NCBI GenBank assembly: GCA_948964545.1
Contig: CAREDV010000001.1
Span: 124,001-188,000 of the forward strand
DNA from: an uncultured bacterium
Lineage (GTDB): Bacteria; Cyanobacteriota; Vampirovibrionia; Gastranaerophilales; Gastranaerophilaceae
Reading direction: 5' to 3'
DNA length: 64,000 nucleotides
Shown here: positions 8,341 to 16,744 of the stretch, in pieces
How the letters are laid out: the number at the start of each line of letters is the position of its first letter
Numbering within the stretch: the first letter of the stretch is position 1
Translations under genes and position numbers: made by a program
The notes under the pieces: generated by a model
Seen by the model: only the letters and a program-made list of their open reading frames with translations
Told to the model about the DNA's origin: nothing
Databases searched by the model: none

Positions 8341-8586
8341 TCACATTATATTAGTAAATTCGTCTATTTCAGGAAAATCGAAAAACTCTTTCATTGTGAT
8401 ACCCAGTCCGCTACAAATTCTCAAAATGGTATAAGCTCTGGGTTCTTTCATATTTCTTTCAATTTCGCTAAGTCCGCCTTTTGAAATCCCGCTTTGATAT
8501 GCGAGTTGTTCCAGTTTAAGATTACGCTCTTTGCGGAGAGTTAAAATTCTGTTGCATATTAACTTATTAAAATCTTTATTAATCAT
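8341..8586 (-). CDS. XRE-family regulator (paralog A)
   Basis: 81 residues, HTH_3 core KLEQLAYQSGISKGGLSEIE at about 24-43. It is clearly a paralog of the gene at 8671 (shared CNRI, SGI-KGGLSEIER, ICSGLGIT, EFF-F), so the pair arose by tandem duplication. Two 14-bp palindromes, TTCATAAGTATGAA at 8600 and TTCATATATATGAA at 8653, lie 13 and 66 bases upstream of the start. No good Shine-Dalgarno is visible. Confidence 0.85.
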   Translation of the reverse strand: MINKDFNKLICNRILTLRKERNLKLEQLAYQSGISKGGLSEIERNMKEPRAYTILRICSGLGITMKEFFDFPEIDEFTNIM

Positions 8587-8599
8587 AGTTTAAAATAAA

Positions 8600-8666
8600 T
8601 TCATAAGTATGAATTTGTAATCTGATACTAGACTAATATTTATAAATGGTAGTTCATATATATGAA
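8600..8666. promoter_or_regulatory. two TTCATA-type operators before paralog A
   Basis: TTCATAAGTATGAA (8600-8613; arms extend to nine bases with an AG centre) and the perfect palindrome TTCATATATATGAA (8653-8666). Starts are 53 bp apart. Confidence 0.65.
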
Positions 8667-8670
8667 GTCT

Positions 8671-8916
8671 TTATAATTTATCCATGTAGTTTCTGATTTC
8701 GTCGAATGCAAAAAATTCATCTATTGTAATACCCAAACCACTGCATATTTTTGCTATAGTATATGTAGATGGGGTCTTTTTACATCTTTCTATTTCGCTT
8801 AAACCACCCTTTGCGATTCCACTTTGAAGTGCCAGTTGTTCCTGTTTAAGTTTATATTTTTTACGGAGCGCAATTATTCTATTACATAGTATTTTTCTGA
8901 ACTCTTTATCAACCAT
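8671..8916 (-). CDS. XRE-family regulator (paralog B)
   Basis: 81 residues with HTH core KQEQLALQSGIAKGGLSEIE. It is the tandem paralog of 8341-8586, with 84 bp between the genes. TTCATACTTGTGAA (8929) and TTCACATGTGCGAA (8979) lie 12 and 62 bases upstream of its start, the same geometry as at paralog A. Auto- and cross-regulation is therefore likely. The same sites also lie before the divergent DUF1796 gene at 9016. Confidence 0.85.
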   Translation of the reverse strand: MVDKEFRKILCNRIIALRKKYKLKQEQLALQSGIAKGGLSEIERCKKTPSTYTIAKICSGLGITIDEFFAFDEIRNYMDKL

Positions 8917-8928
8917 TCTTAATCAAAC

Positions 8929-8992
8929 TTCATACTTGTGAACTTTTTTAATGATAATAAACATCTTTTATGTAATAGTTCACATGTGCGAA
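8929..8992. promoter_or_regulatory. two TTCA-type operators between paralog B and the DUF1796 gene
   Basis: TTCATACTTGTGAA (8929-8942) and TTCACATGTGCGAA (8979-8992, flanked by AG and CT so that AGTTC pairs with GAACT). Starts are 50 bp apart. Confidence 0.6.
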
Positions 8993-9015
8993 CTTTATTA
9001 AGATTTGGAGATAAT

Positions 9016-9729
9016 ATGTCACATTTACTACACCTAAAAAAATTCCTTTGTAAAGTCTTTACTTGCTGGATGCCGTATAAACAACGTATACTTTATCGCG
9101 AAGCTTTATACTGGTTTTCATTTTCTGACTATTGGCGTTTCAAACATGCAAATTACCATATAGTTTCACTTGGTGCTAACTGCTTGCCGCGCGGTTTGAC
9201 TACGGCAATCAAACTAAAACCCCGCAGATTTTACGGAGAAAAAACATGTGTATTTGACTTATATATAAGTAATTTAAAAAGAAATATTGACCTTTTAGAA
9301 AACAATTTTAAAGATTTTTTTTCAGATATTGATAAAACCAATTTTCCTCATGATGACGAACTATCTCACGATGAATTTATTAAACGTTATGAAAATCGAA
9401 TAAAAAACTTTCAAGAAGTTTTACAATCAGATAAAATGCTTTATTTTATCTTTTCAGATTACAGAAAAATTCCGTTACGCAAAGATATTCTTCGTCTTTA
9501 CGCTGTCTTAGAAAGAAAACGCAGCGGCAAACCTTTCAAATTAATTCTTTTAACCTCGGAATATATAGATAATCTTTCTAATGTCGTCCAATTACCTGAA
9601 AAATTTACAATAGATGACGGCTGTTGGCTTGTTCATATAATTAATGAATATGGGGATTACGACAACAACTACACGCAATATTGCCACAGGATGAGAGTAA
9701 AATTTATTCAAGAAATTCTGAAAGAATGA
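9016..9729 (+). CDS. DUF1796 putative papain-like cysteine peptidase
   Basis: 237 residues. ATG at 9016 follows TTGGAGATAAT; the in-frame extension to 8938 has no ribosome site and would run over the operators. The N-terminus HIVSLGANCLPRGLTTAIKL then CVFDLY matches DUF1796 (SLG-x2-C then F/FD), which Pfam describes as a putative papain-like peptidase and which often accompanies glycosyltransferases. Activity is not proven. It is divergent from an XRE regulator and its 3' end overlaps hemW convergently by 26 bases. Confidence 0.7.
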   Translation: MSHLLHLKKFLCKVFTCWMPYKQRILYREALYWFSFSDYWRFKHANYHIVSLGANCLPRGLTTAIKLKPRRFYGEKTCVFDLYISNLKRNIDLLENNFKDFFSDIDKTNFPHDDELSHDEFIKRYENRIKNFQEVLQSDKMLYFIFSDYRKIPLRKDILRLYAVLERKRSGKPFKLILLTSEYIDNLSNVVQLPEKFTIDDGCWLVHIINEYGDYDNNYTQYCHRMRVKFIQEILKE

Positions 9730-10774
9730 TATTACTGATAAGAATTCCGTCTGTAGTGAGCTTAAAACCTGTATTAGTTTCTGAAAGATACTTATAGGAG
9801 ATGTACTTATCAACTGTTGCAGCGTACTTTTTGCGGAAATCAATATTGAATTTTTTATTTATTTCTTCGATATTTATTCCTGACATTTTGCGAAATCCCA
9901 AGAAAATTTCTTCCTCCAACTGCTCTTGTTCAGAGAGTTTGTGTTTGTTTTTATGGGTTATCGGATTATTTATATATTCGTTTAAATCTGAGGTGTTAAA
10001 ATATCTTATACCTTTTTCATATCCGTGAGCCGCAACTCCAAAACCGTAATAGCTGTTATTGTCCCAATAATTGAGGTTGTGGCGCGAATGGAAACCTTTT
10101 TGTGCAAAATTACTTATTTCATAATGTTCAAAATCTTTTAGGGTTTCAATGGCAGCCAAATACATATCTGCCTGCATATCTTCATCGGGAAGATTTTCTG
10201 GCAGATTTTTATAAAAATAGCAGTCCTCGTCGATTTTCAGACCGTAAAGTGAAATGTGTTGAACGCCCAGTGATACAGCGTGCTCTAAATCCTGTTTAAA
10301 TCCTTTTAAGGTTTGAGAGGGCAGACCGTAGATAAAATCAAGACTTATATTGTTAAATCCTGCTTTTTGGGCAAATTTTACTGCATTTTCAACGTCTTTG
10401 GCGCTGTGACGCCTGCCGATAAGTTTCAAAATCTTATCATCAAATGTCTGGCATCCGAAACTTAATCTGTTTACATTAAGCTGTTCAAGATAGCTTTTTG
10501 TAATTGTTTCGGGATTTAATTCTGCCGTTACTTCTGTGTTCTCATCAATGTTAAAAAAGCTTATCAGCCGATTTAATTCATTGTTTGTTAAAACAGATGG
10601 TGTACCGCCTCCAAAATAAAGTGTGTTAAGCTTTTCGCCGTTATATCTACTGCTGATTTCTGTCTTAAGCGCTTGTAAATATGTTTCTTTTAATTCAAGC
10701 TTCGGGAAAGATACAAACGAGCAGTATTTACATTTTGATTTGCAAAACGGGATATGAACATAAACATTTTTCAT
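9704..10774 (-). CDS. hemW: HemW-like radical SAM protein
   Basis: 356 residues from ATG at 10774; the longer frame would need TTG at 10831. It starts MKNVYVHIPFCKSKCKYCSF, which holds the CxxxCxxC radical-SAM cluster motif and the HIPFC signature of HemW/HemN-like proteins. GGGTPS follows at about residue 55. HemW proteins are heme chaperones and lack the extra residues of the true oxygen-independent coproporphyrinogen oxidase HemN. The C-terminus holds the HemN_C-like winged helix (LGFRKMSGINIEEINKKF). No heme genes are adjacent. Confidence 0.85.
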   Translation of the reverse strand: MKNVYVHIPFCKSKCKYCSFVSFPKLELKETYLQALKTEISSRYNGEKLNTLYFGGGTPSVLTNNELNRLISFFNIDENTEVTAELNPETITKSYLEQLNVNRLSFGCQTFDDKILKLIGRRHSAKDVENAVKFAQKAGFNNISLDFIYGLPSQTLKGFKQDLEHAVSLGVQHISLYGLKIDEDCYFYKNLPENLPDEDMQADMYLAAIETLKDFEHYEISNFAQKGFHSRHNLNYWDNNSYYGFGVAAHGYEKGIRYFNTSDLNEYINNPITHKNKHKLSEQEQLEEEIFLGFRKMSGINIEEINKKFNIDFRKKYAATVDKYISYKYLSETNTGFKLTTDGILISNIILSEFLE

Positions 10775-10843
10775 ACGTTTATTGTAGTACAAAAGTCTTG
10801 CCCTGCAATGGGTCTTATGATATACTTCCAATAAGGAGAACTT

Positions 10844-11749
10844 ATGAACATATTACATATTTTAACAGATATACCTATTTTAATCGTTATTTTTACGTTT
10901 ATTTTCTCGCTTATATACTGCTTTAAGTACTATATAAAAGTAAATAAAAATTTGAAAGAGTTTTTTATATTTATTTCAAGTTTCAAAAAAACTGATTTGA
11001 ATTTTCGTTTTAAAGAAATTGATGAATGGATGTCTTATAATCCTTATGTTTCTACTATTTGGCTGGAATTTAAAAATACACTAGTGTTCTCTGAATCAGT
11101 TGCTCTTAAAGGTAAAAATAATGATTTAACATATAAAGAAGTTTCTTCAACTGTTCAAAATATTCAAACAACTGTTGATCCGTTGTATTTCTTTGATGAA
11201 GATGCTCTTGTAAAATCTCAATACAATAGTAAACTTGTTGCATCTTTGCCGACTATTTTGACAGGTTTAGGGCCTATGTTTACATTCTTGAATATTGCTG
11301 TTGCGTTCGGTAAGCTGGACTTTTCTTCTCAAGAAACTATTTTGAGTTCTGTTGCTGGCTTGATGTCATCAATGCAGACTGCTGCTTTGGTATCAGTATT
11401 TGCGGTATCAGCATCACTTATTTTTATCATGATTGAAAAAATTTCTTTTAACAGATTATGCGAAAATGAATTGGGTAAAGTTCAAACTACTATTTCCCGC
11501 TTGTTTGATAATATTTCTTCTGAAAAATTCTTATTTGAACTTTTAAAAGAAACAAAGATACAAAATAATGCATTATCAAATTTAATGGCTGCAATGCCAG
11601 ACCATTTTAAAATTGCATTGAATTCAGGAATTGCAAGCAATCTTGTTCCTTATCTGGAAAACCTTATTTTTGGGATTAATCAGCTCAATAAAGGTATGAA
11701 AGAAGTTGCCAAAAGCAGTAAAGGCGATGACGTTGATGATTTGTTTTAG
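10844..11749 (+). CDS. MotA/TolQ/ExbB-family channel protein, ZorA-like
   Basis: 301 residues with three hydrophobic segments: about 10-30, about 130-155 (LPTILTGLGPMFTFLNIAVA) and about 180-205 (AALVSVFAVSASLIFIMI). The second and third resemble the conserved channel helices of MotA/ExbB proteins. Three helices and a short cytoplasmic loop fit ZorA/ExbB better than four-helix MotA. The AAGGAG ribosome site is clear. The gene is followed 9 bases on by a MotB/OmpA-like partner. No ZorC, ZorD or ZorE is nearby, so a Zorya defence role is not supported beyond similarity of the pair. Confidence 0.65.
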   Translation: MNILHILTDIPILIVIFTFIFSLIYCFKYYIKVNKNLKEFFIFISSFKKTDLNFRFKEIDEWMSYNPYVSTIWLEFKNTLVFSESVALKGKNNDLTYKEVSSTVQNIQTTVDPLYFFDEDALVKSQYNSKLVASLPTILTGLGPMFTFLNIAVAFGKLDFSSQETILSSVAGLMSSMQTAALVSVFAVSASLIFIMIEKISFNRLCENELGKVQTTISRLFDNISSEKFLFELLKETKIQNNALSNLMAAMPDHFKIALNSGIASNLVPYLENLIFGINQLNKGMKEVAKSSKGDDVDDLF

Positions 11750-11758
11750 AGGTGCTTT

Positions 11759-12460
11759 ATGGGTATAATGGCAAAAAAAGGCGGCGGCGGAGAAGCCGAA
11801 GAAAACGTATTCTGGACGACGATGTCCGACCTTATGCTCGGTCTGGCTATTGTATTTATGACGCTGTTTGTTTTGGCAATTACTGGGTTTTCGTCTGAGA
11901 CTATTTCTCAAAAACAACAGCAAATGGAAGTTAATAAAGAGTTAATCGAAAAACTTAAAGATGCTGATATTGATGCGCAGGTTGATCCGTTGTCGGGTGA
12001 TGTTAAGATTTCTGATTTGGAACTTTTTGAAGTCGGCAGTTACAACCTTTCGCCTAAAGGCAGAAAATATTTGGATAAACTTGTTCCAATTTATATTAAT
12101 ACAATTTTTTCTAAACCTGAACTTATTGGTCAGGTTGAAAATATAATGATTCAAGGGCACACTGACAGTCAGTCTTATGCGGGGATTAAAAATCCTGATG
12201 AGCAGTATATGAGAAATATGACTTTGAGTCTTGAAAGGGCAAATTCTGTTGCCAATTATATTTTTCATACTAACTATAACAAACAATACAGCGATAAGTT
12301 AAAGAAAATTCTTGTTGTTGAGGGAAAAAGTTACTCTGAACCAATTTTGAAAAACGGCAAAGAGGATTATAACAAAAGCAGACGTGTTGAAATGCGTTTG
12401 AAAACAAAAAAATTAGATATTACAGAAGTTTTATTCAGCGGAGCACAGTACGATGATTAA
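11759..12460 (+). CDS. MotB/OmpA-like stator protein, ZorB-like
   Basis: 233 residues. A single N-terminal membrane helix carries the stator-type acidic residue (FWTTMSDLMLGLAIVFMTLF, Asp near residue 27), the proton-binding position in MotB. An OmpA-like peptidoglycan-binding domain follows (IMIQGHTDSQ, LSLERANSVANYIF, KSRRVEMRL). It is paired with the channel protein at 10844. The pair may be an ion-driven motor for flagella (export-gate genes occur at 19.6-23 kb), a Zorya-like pair, or an envelope system. The stop overlaps the next start by 8 bases. Confidence 0.75.
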   Translation: MGIMAKKGGGGEAEENVFWTTMSDLMLGLAIVFMTLFVLAITGFSSETISQKQQQMEVNKELIEKLKDADIDAQVDPLSGDVKISDLELFEVGSYNLSPKGRKYLDKLVPIYINTIFSKPELIGQVENIMIQGHTDSQSYAGIKNPDEQYMRNMTLSLERANSVANYIFHTNYNKQYSDKLKKILVVEGKSYSEPILKNGKEDYNKSRRVEMRLKTKKLDITEVLFSGAQYDD

Positions 12461-13814
12461 TGAAAATCTTATATTAGAAACTATAAATATGATTAAGCTT
12501 TATAATCTCGACATCAGAACCGTCACTATGGCGATAAGTTTAAGAGATTGTATGGATAGTGATGTGGATGTTGTATGCGGCAATATTTATAAAAAAATTA
12601 CACACTATGCGAAAAACCTTGTTGAGTATGCAAACGAGTTTGAAAATGAATATTCAATTCCTATTGTAAATAAGAGAATTTCAGTTACTCCTATCTCACT
12701 TGTCGGAGAAGCCTGCAAAAATCCTGATTATGTAAAAATCGCAAAAACTCTGGACAGAGCTGCAAAAGATGTCGGAGTTAATTTTATCGGCGGATTTTCT
12801 GCGCTGGTAGAAAAAGGATGTACAAAAGGAGATAAGCTTTTAATTGAAAGTATTCCCGAAGCTCTTGCGCAGACTGAAAGATTATGTTCTTCGATAAATG
12901 TCGCATCATCAAAAGCGGGAATTAATATGGATGCTGTTTTAAAAATGGCAGAAACAATTAAAAAATCTGCAGAAGTGACTAAAGATAAAGACGGCTTGGG
13001 TGCAGCAAAACTTGTTGTATTTTGTAATTCTCCAGGGGATAATCCTTTTATGGCTGGTGCTTTTTGCGGTATTGGCGAGCCTGAATGTGCATTAAATGTC
13101 GGAGTTTCAGGGCCTGGTGTTGTTAGAGCGGCAGTTGCGTCTTTGCCTGATGATGCAAGTTTAAGCGAGCTTGCCAATAAGATTAAACAAACTGCTTATA
13201 AAATTACGACAACAGGTGAGCTTGTGGGAAGAAAACTTGCAGATAAACTCGGAATTCCGTTTGGTGTAATTGATTTATCTTTAGCACCGACACCTGCTGA
13301 AGGTGACAGTGTTGCAGGAATTTTTCAGGCAATGGGTTTGGAACATGCAGGCGCACATGGAACAACAGCGTGTCTAGCAATGCTTAATGATGCCGTTAAA
13401 AAAGGCGGTATTATGGCAAGTTCTCATGTCGGCGGGCTTTCGGGTGCATTTATTCCCGTATCAGAAGATGCAGGTATGATTGAAGCTGCAGAAAACGGTT
13501 ATCTAACTTTTGATAAATTGGAAGCTATGACATCAGTATGCTCTGTCGGACTTGATATGATTGCAATTCCAGGTGATACTCCCGTTGATACAATTGCAGG
13601 GATAATAGCTGATGAAATGGCAATCGGAATGATTAATAAAAAAACTACTGCTGTCAGAATTATACCTGTAGCAGGAAAAACTGTGGGTGATGAAGTTGTG
13701 TTTGGCGGCCTGCTTGGTAAAGCACCTATTATGTCTGTTAACAATTTATCATCTGCAAAATTTGTAAGACGCGGCGGCAGAATTCCTGCGCCGATACATA
13801 GTTTAAACAATTAA
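12453..13814 (+). CDS. PFL family protein (UPF0210/DUF711)
   Basis: 453 residues, typical length for UPF0210. Conserved-looking segments are FIGGFSALVEKGCTKGD, ALNVGVSGPGVVRAA, FGVIDLSLAPTPAEGDSVA, and the C-terminal RRGGRIPAPIHSLNN. The family is related to the pyruvate formate-lyase fold but lacks an assigned reaction. It commonly follows an ACT-domain gene (UPF0237); here the upstream neighbour is instead the ZorB-like gene, with an 8-base overlap and GGAG as ribosome site. Confidence 0.9.
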   Translation: MINENLILETINMIKLYNLDIRTVTMAISLRDCMDSDVDVVCGNIYKKITHYAKNLVEYANEFENEYSIPIVNKRISVTPISLVGEACKNPDYVKIAKTLDRAAKDVGVNFIGGFSALVEKGCTKGDKLLIESIPEALAQTERLCSSINVASSKAGINMDAVLKMAETIKKSAEVTKDKDGLGAAKLVVFCNSPGDNPFMAGAFCGIGEPECALNVGVSGPGVVRAAVASLPDDASLSELANKIKQTAYKITTTGELVGRKLADKLGIPFGVIDLSLAPTPAEGDSVAGIFQAMGLEHAGAHGTTACLAMLNDAVKKGGIMASSHVGGLSGAFIPVSEDAGMIEAAENGYLTFDKLEAMTSVCSVGLDMIAIPGDTPVDTIAGIIADEMAIGMINKKTTAVRIIPVAGKTVGDEVVFGGLLGKAPIMSVNNLSSAKFVRRGGRIPAPIHSLNN

Positions 13815-13824
13815 AAGGATTATC

Positions 13825-14166
13825 ATGGGTAAAACTTTAAATGAACTTGCAGGAGAATTAAAAACTTGTATTATAGATTTGCAATCAGATGCTCATAACA
13901 AAGGAAATATGAGGAAGGAAAGATACAATAATCTTAAACTTGTTATGGATGTTGCTGCAAATCCAAAACCCCATGTGGTTATTACTATTGCAATGTCTGA
14001 AGCTGAATTTGATTTGCAGTCGGGTGATAAAACAAGCGGAGGACTTGGGCCTGATGAGAGATATGTTTTAAGATGGTTTGATAAATCAAATACAATTTCT
14101 GATTTGAGAGCCTGCTGGTTGGATGCTGAGAAAAACAAAGACAAAAAAGATACACCTAAGGAGTAG
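13825..14166 (+). CDS. hypothetical protein after the PFL gene
   Basis: 113 residues, no signal peptide or membrane segment. It has a mixed alpha/beta pattern (HVVITIAMSEAEFDL, ERYVLRWF) and a Lys/Asp-rich tail (KNKDKKDTPKE). AAAAGGATTATC before the ATG serves as a ribosome site. It follows the PFL gene by 10 bases and so ends that four-gene run. Its last 11 bases overlap the uvrC 3' end convergently. I do not recognise the family. Confidence 0.7.
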   Translation: MGKTLNELAGELKTCIIDLQSDAHNKGNMRKERYNNLKLVMDVAANPKPHVVITIAMSEAEFDLQSGDKTSGGLGPDERYVLRWFDKSNTISDLRACWLDAEKNKDKKDTPKE

Positions 14167-15820
14167 ATATCATAGACTGTGAACGTAGTTTCCTGTGATA
14201 TGTAATTGCAAATCTGTGTGCTTCATCTCTTATTCGTTGGAAAAGATACAATGCACTGGAATTTCTCGGTAAAATAACTGGTTTTGATTGGTTGGGCAAG
14301 AATACTTCTTCATGTTTTTTTGCCAAACTTACAACATCAATACCCTTGACTCCAAGTTCTTCGATAATTTGCATAACGCTTGAAAGCTGTCCCTTACCTC
14401 CGTCAATTATAATTAAATCAGGCTTTTCCCATTTAGGCTCGCCAAGGTGTTCAAGGCGTCTTGTTAAAACTTCTTTCATTGATAAAAAGTCGTCAGGTTT
14501 TCCTTCAGTTGATTTAACCTTAAATTTTCGGTATTCGGAAGTCTTTTTAACTCCGTTTATAAATGTAACCATAGAGGCAACCGTATTTGTGCCTTGTATG
14601 TGTGAAATATCATAGCATTCCATTCTGTGCGGAAAGTTTTTTAGTTTTAATTTTTCAGCAAGGTATGAGCCGATTTCGTTGAAATCATCTCTTATTTTTG
14701 ACATTTTGGCAATTTTTGCGTTACCGAGAACGACATTTGCGTTTTTATCTGCAAGCATTTGAAGTTCTTTACCCTGCGCTGATTTTCCGTAGCTTATCTT
14801 AACCTTTTTCTGTGCAAGAATTTCAAGCCATTCTTCATACAATGCTTTTTCACCGATTGATTCCAGCTCGTTTGAAACAATTCTATCAGGAAATTCAAGT
14901 TTAAGTGTACTGTAGTATTCTTTGAAGAAAGTTGCGAAAAATTCCGCCCTGTCCTCATCTTCAACTTCGTAGACAAAATCTTTTTTATCTATAAGTCTGC
15001 CCTCGCGTATCATTAAAATTACTATTGCAAAAATCCCGTCGTCAGCTAGAAGCGAGATTACATCCTCGTTGAGTTTTGTATTTTCATAAACAACTTTTTG
15101 TTTTTCAAGTGTTTTTTGTAAATCATTATAGCTGTCGCGAAGTCGTGCGGCTTTTTCAAATTGCAGAGCTTCAGAGTATTTTTGCATCTGCTCTTTGAGC
15201 TGTTTCATTAATTCTGTTTGTTTTCCCGAAAGGAAAAGTTCTGCCTGATTGACAATTTTTTTATATTCTTCGGATGTTACCATATTCTGACATGGTGCAA
15301 GGCAGCGCCCAATATGATAGTAAAGGCAGGGACGATTTTTGTGTTTTGGTGTTCTGCATTGTTTGAGCGGAAAAAGTTTTTTCAAAAAATCAAGTGTTGC
15401 ATGCATTGCTCTTACATCTGTATAAGGCCCGTAATAGCGGCCTTTCTCGGGGTTCATATTCTTTTTGCGCACAATGGAAATTCTTGGGAAATCTTCATCC
15501 GTAATCAAAAAATAAGGATATTTTTTATCATCTTTGAGTAAAATATTATATCTCGGTTTGTGTTTTTTGATTAAGTGATTTTCAAGAATTAGTGCCTCAA
15601 CCTCGGTATTAGTGATTATATATTCAAGGCGTTCAATCTGTTGTACAAGCACATTAACTTTAACGCTGTCGTGGTGCTTGCGGTTAAAATAGCTTAATAC
15701 ACGTCGTTTAAGAATTTTTGCTTTGCCGACATATATTACTTCGCCATCTTTGTTATAGTAAATATAACACCCAGGAAGCGATGGGAGTAATTTTAGAGTT
15801 TGTTTTAGTCTTTCATTCAT
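14156..15820 (-). CDS. uvrC: UvrABC excinuclease subunit C, lacking the C-terminal HhH domain
   Basis: 554 residues. The GIY-YIG nuclease domain (LPGCYIYYNKDGEVIYVGKA) starts at about 15. Next are a Cys-rich segment (CRTPKHKNRPCLYYHIGRCL), the UVR helical pair (about 205-240), and the RNase H-like C-terminal nuclease (MECYDISHIQG, LIIIDGGKGQL). The protein stops at AITYHRKLRSQSMISTP, where UvrC normally continues into a helix-hairpin-helix domain of about 50 residues. Incision by UvrABC at both sides of a lesion would be expected, but DNA binding for the 5' cut may be altered. Confidence 0.92.
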   Translation of the reverse strand: MNERLKQTLKLLPSLPGCYIYYNKDGEVIYVGKAKILKRRVLSYFNRKHHDSVKVNVLVQQIERLEYIITNTEVEALILENHLIKKHKPRYNILLKDDKKYPYFLITDEDFPRISIVRKKNMNPEKGRYYGPYTDVRAMHATLDFLKKLFPLKQCRTPKHKNRPCLYYHIGRCLAPCQNMVTSEEYKKIVNQAELFLSGKQTELMKQLKEQMQKYSEALQFEKAARLRDSYNDLQKTLEKQKVVYENTKLNEDVISLLADDGIFAIVILMIREGRLIDKKDFVYEVEDEDRAEFFATFFKEYYSTLKLEFPDRIVSNELESIGEKALYEEWLEILAQKKVKISYGKSAQGKELQMLADKNANVVLGNAKIAKMSKIRDDFNEIGSYLAEKLKLKNFPHRMECYDISHIQGTNTVASMVTFINGVKKTSEYRKFKVKSTEGKPDDFLSMKEVLTRRLEHLGEPKWEKPDLIIIDGGKGQLSSVMQIIEELGVKGIDVVSLAKKHEEVFLPNQSKPVILPRNSSALYLFQRIRDEAHRFAITYHRKLRSQSMISTP

Positions 15821-15841
15821 TAATAATTATTATAACATAAT

Positions 15842-15870
15842 TTGATTATTCTTTAATTCTTTATTATAAT
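15842..15870 (+). promoter_or_regulatory. promoter giving a probable leaderless mRNA
   Basis: TTGATT (15842-15847), 17-bp spacer, TATAAT (15865-15870). Transcription would start about seven bases on, at or next to the GTG start at 15878. Confidence 0.65.
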
Positions 15871-15877
15871 AAAAGAT

Positions 15878-16261
15878 GTGAGAGTACTATTATTAATTAT
15901 TTTTATTGCAAATACAGCTTTTGCAATAGAGCGCCCTGTGTGGGAAGAAAATTGCCCTCAAGGGTTACATGATGCTGTATATAAAGAGATTCAATGGTAT
16001 TGGCCTGAGGGAACTAGAGCAAGTCAAGAACTTTATAACTATTGGGCGCAAAGGCGAGTTGAATTTTATGATGCGCTTGCAAAATGCGATTTAATGTCAG
16101 AAGATTTTAAGGAAGCCTGCTATGAAAATGTTCGCTCAAAGCAGGCTGTTGACAATGAGTTATATAGACAGAAAATAGAAAACAAAAAAATAAGTTCACA
16201 GGTTTGGCGTGACACCAACAAAATGACAAATTCTGTGATGTTTAATATTCTTTCAAGATAA
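15878..16261 (+). CDS. secreted hypothetical protein
   Basis: 127 residues. GTG start; the first 16 residues (VRVLLLIIFIANTAFA) form a signal peptide, with cleavage probable after AFA. The mature part is aromatic and charged (VWEENCPQGLHDAVYKEIQW, YNYWAQRRVEFYDALAKCD) with four cysteines and looks helical. There is no Shine-Dalgarno, and the -10 box at 15865-15870 predicts a leaderless message. It abuts the OmpH-like gene convergently with no gap. Confidence 0.6.
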   Translation: MRVLLLIIFIANTAFAIERPVWEENCPQGLHDAVYKEIQWYWPEGTRASQELYNYWAQRRVEFYDALAKCDLMSEDFKEACYENVRSKQAVDNELYRQKIENKKISSQVWRDTNKMTNSVMFNILSR

Positions 16262-16729
16262 TTATTTTATGATTGAAGAAACTTGTTCTGTAATATCATC
16301 TCCTCCAAATAATACTGTATTTTTTGGAAGGACAATATTGTAATTCATAGAACGTGCTTTCTCAACAACTGCGGTTTTAATCTTGTTGTCAATTGCTGTA
16401 AGCTTGTTGTTGTATGATGTATCAAGCGCGAGTTTTTGGTCATTAATTTGTTTTCTGTATTTTTCTTCAAGGTTTGCAATTTTTACAGGATCTTTTTCTT
16501 TTGCAATATCCGCTCTTGCCTTATCAATTGTTGTCTGCATGTTTTGAAGCTGTTTTTCCTGCTCTGCCTTTAGTGCAGTAATTTCCGATGAATCTGCGAC
16601 AATTTTTTGAATATCAACAACAGCAACTCTATAATCAGGAGATGCTTTTGATACAGCAATATTATTTACAGAATAACCTAGTGCAAATGCGCTCATAACA
16701 ACTAATGTTCCGATAATTTTTTTCTTCAT
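16262..16729 (-). CDS. OmpH/Skp-like periplasmic chaperone
   Basis: 155 residues from ATG at 16729 with AAAGGA upstream; the in-frame extension to 16768 falls in a dispersed GC-rich repeat and is rejected. N-terminal helix MKKKIIGTLVVMSAFALGYS is a signal peptide or anchor. VAVVDIQKIVADSSEITALK, then a long Lys/Gln/Asp coiled coil (about 60-130) is the OmpH/Skp pattern. Such proteins hold outer-membrane proteins in the periplasm. Length fits the family. Confidence 0.8.
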   Translation of the reverse strand: MKKKIIGTLVVMSAFALGYSVNNIAVSKASPDYRVAVVDIQKIVADSSEITALKAEQEKQLQNMQTTIDKARADIAKEKDPVKIANLEEKYRKQINDQKLALDTSYNNKLTAIDNKIKTAVVEKARSMNYNIVLPKNTVLFGGDDITEQVSSIIK

Positions 16730-16744
16730 AATATAAATCCTTTC

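Noticed and set aside
10844..12460. Zorya anti-phage defence system
   Set aside because: Only the ZorA/ZorB-like pair is present; ZorC, ZorD and ZorE are absent, so a defence claim is not supported.
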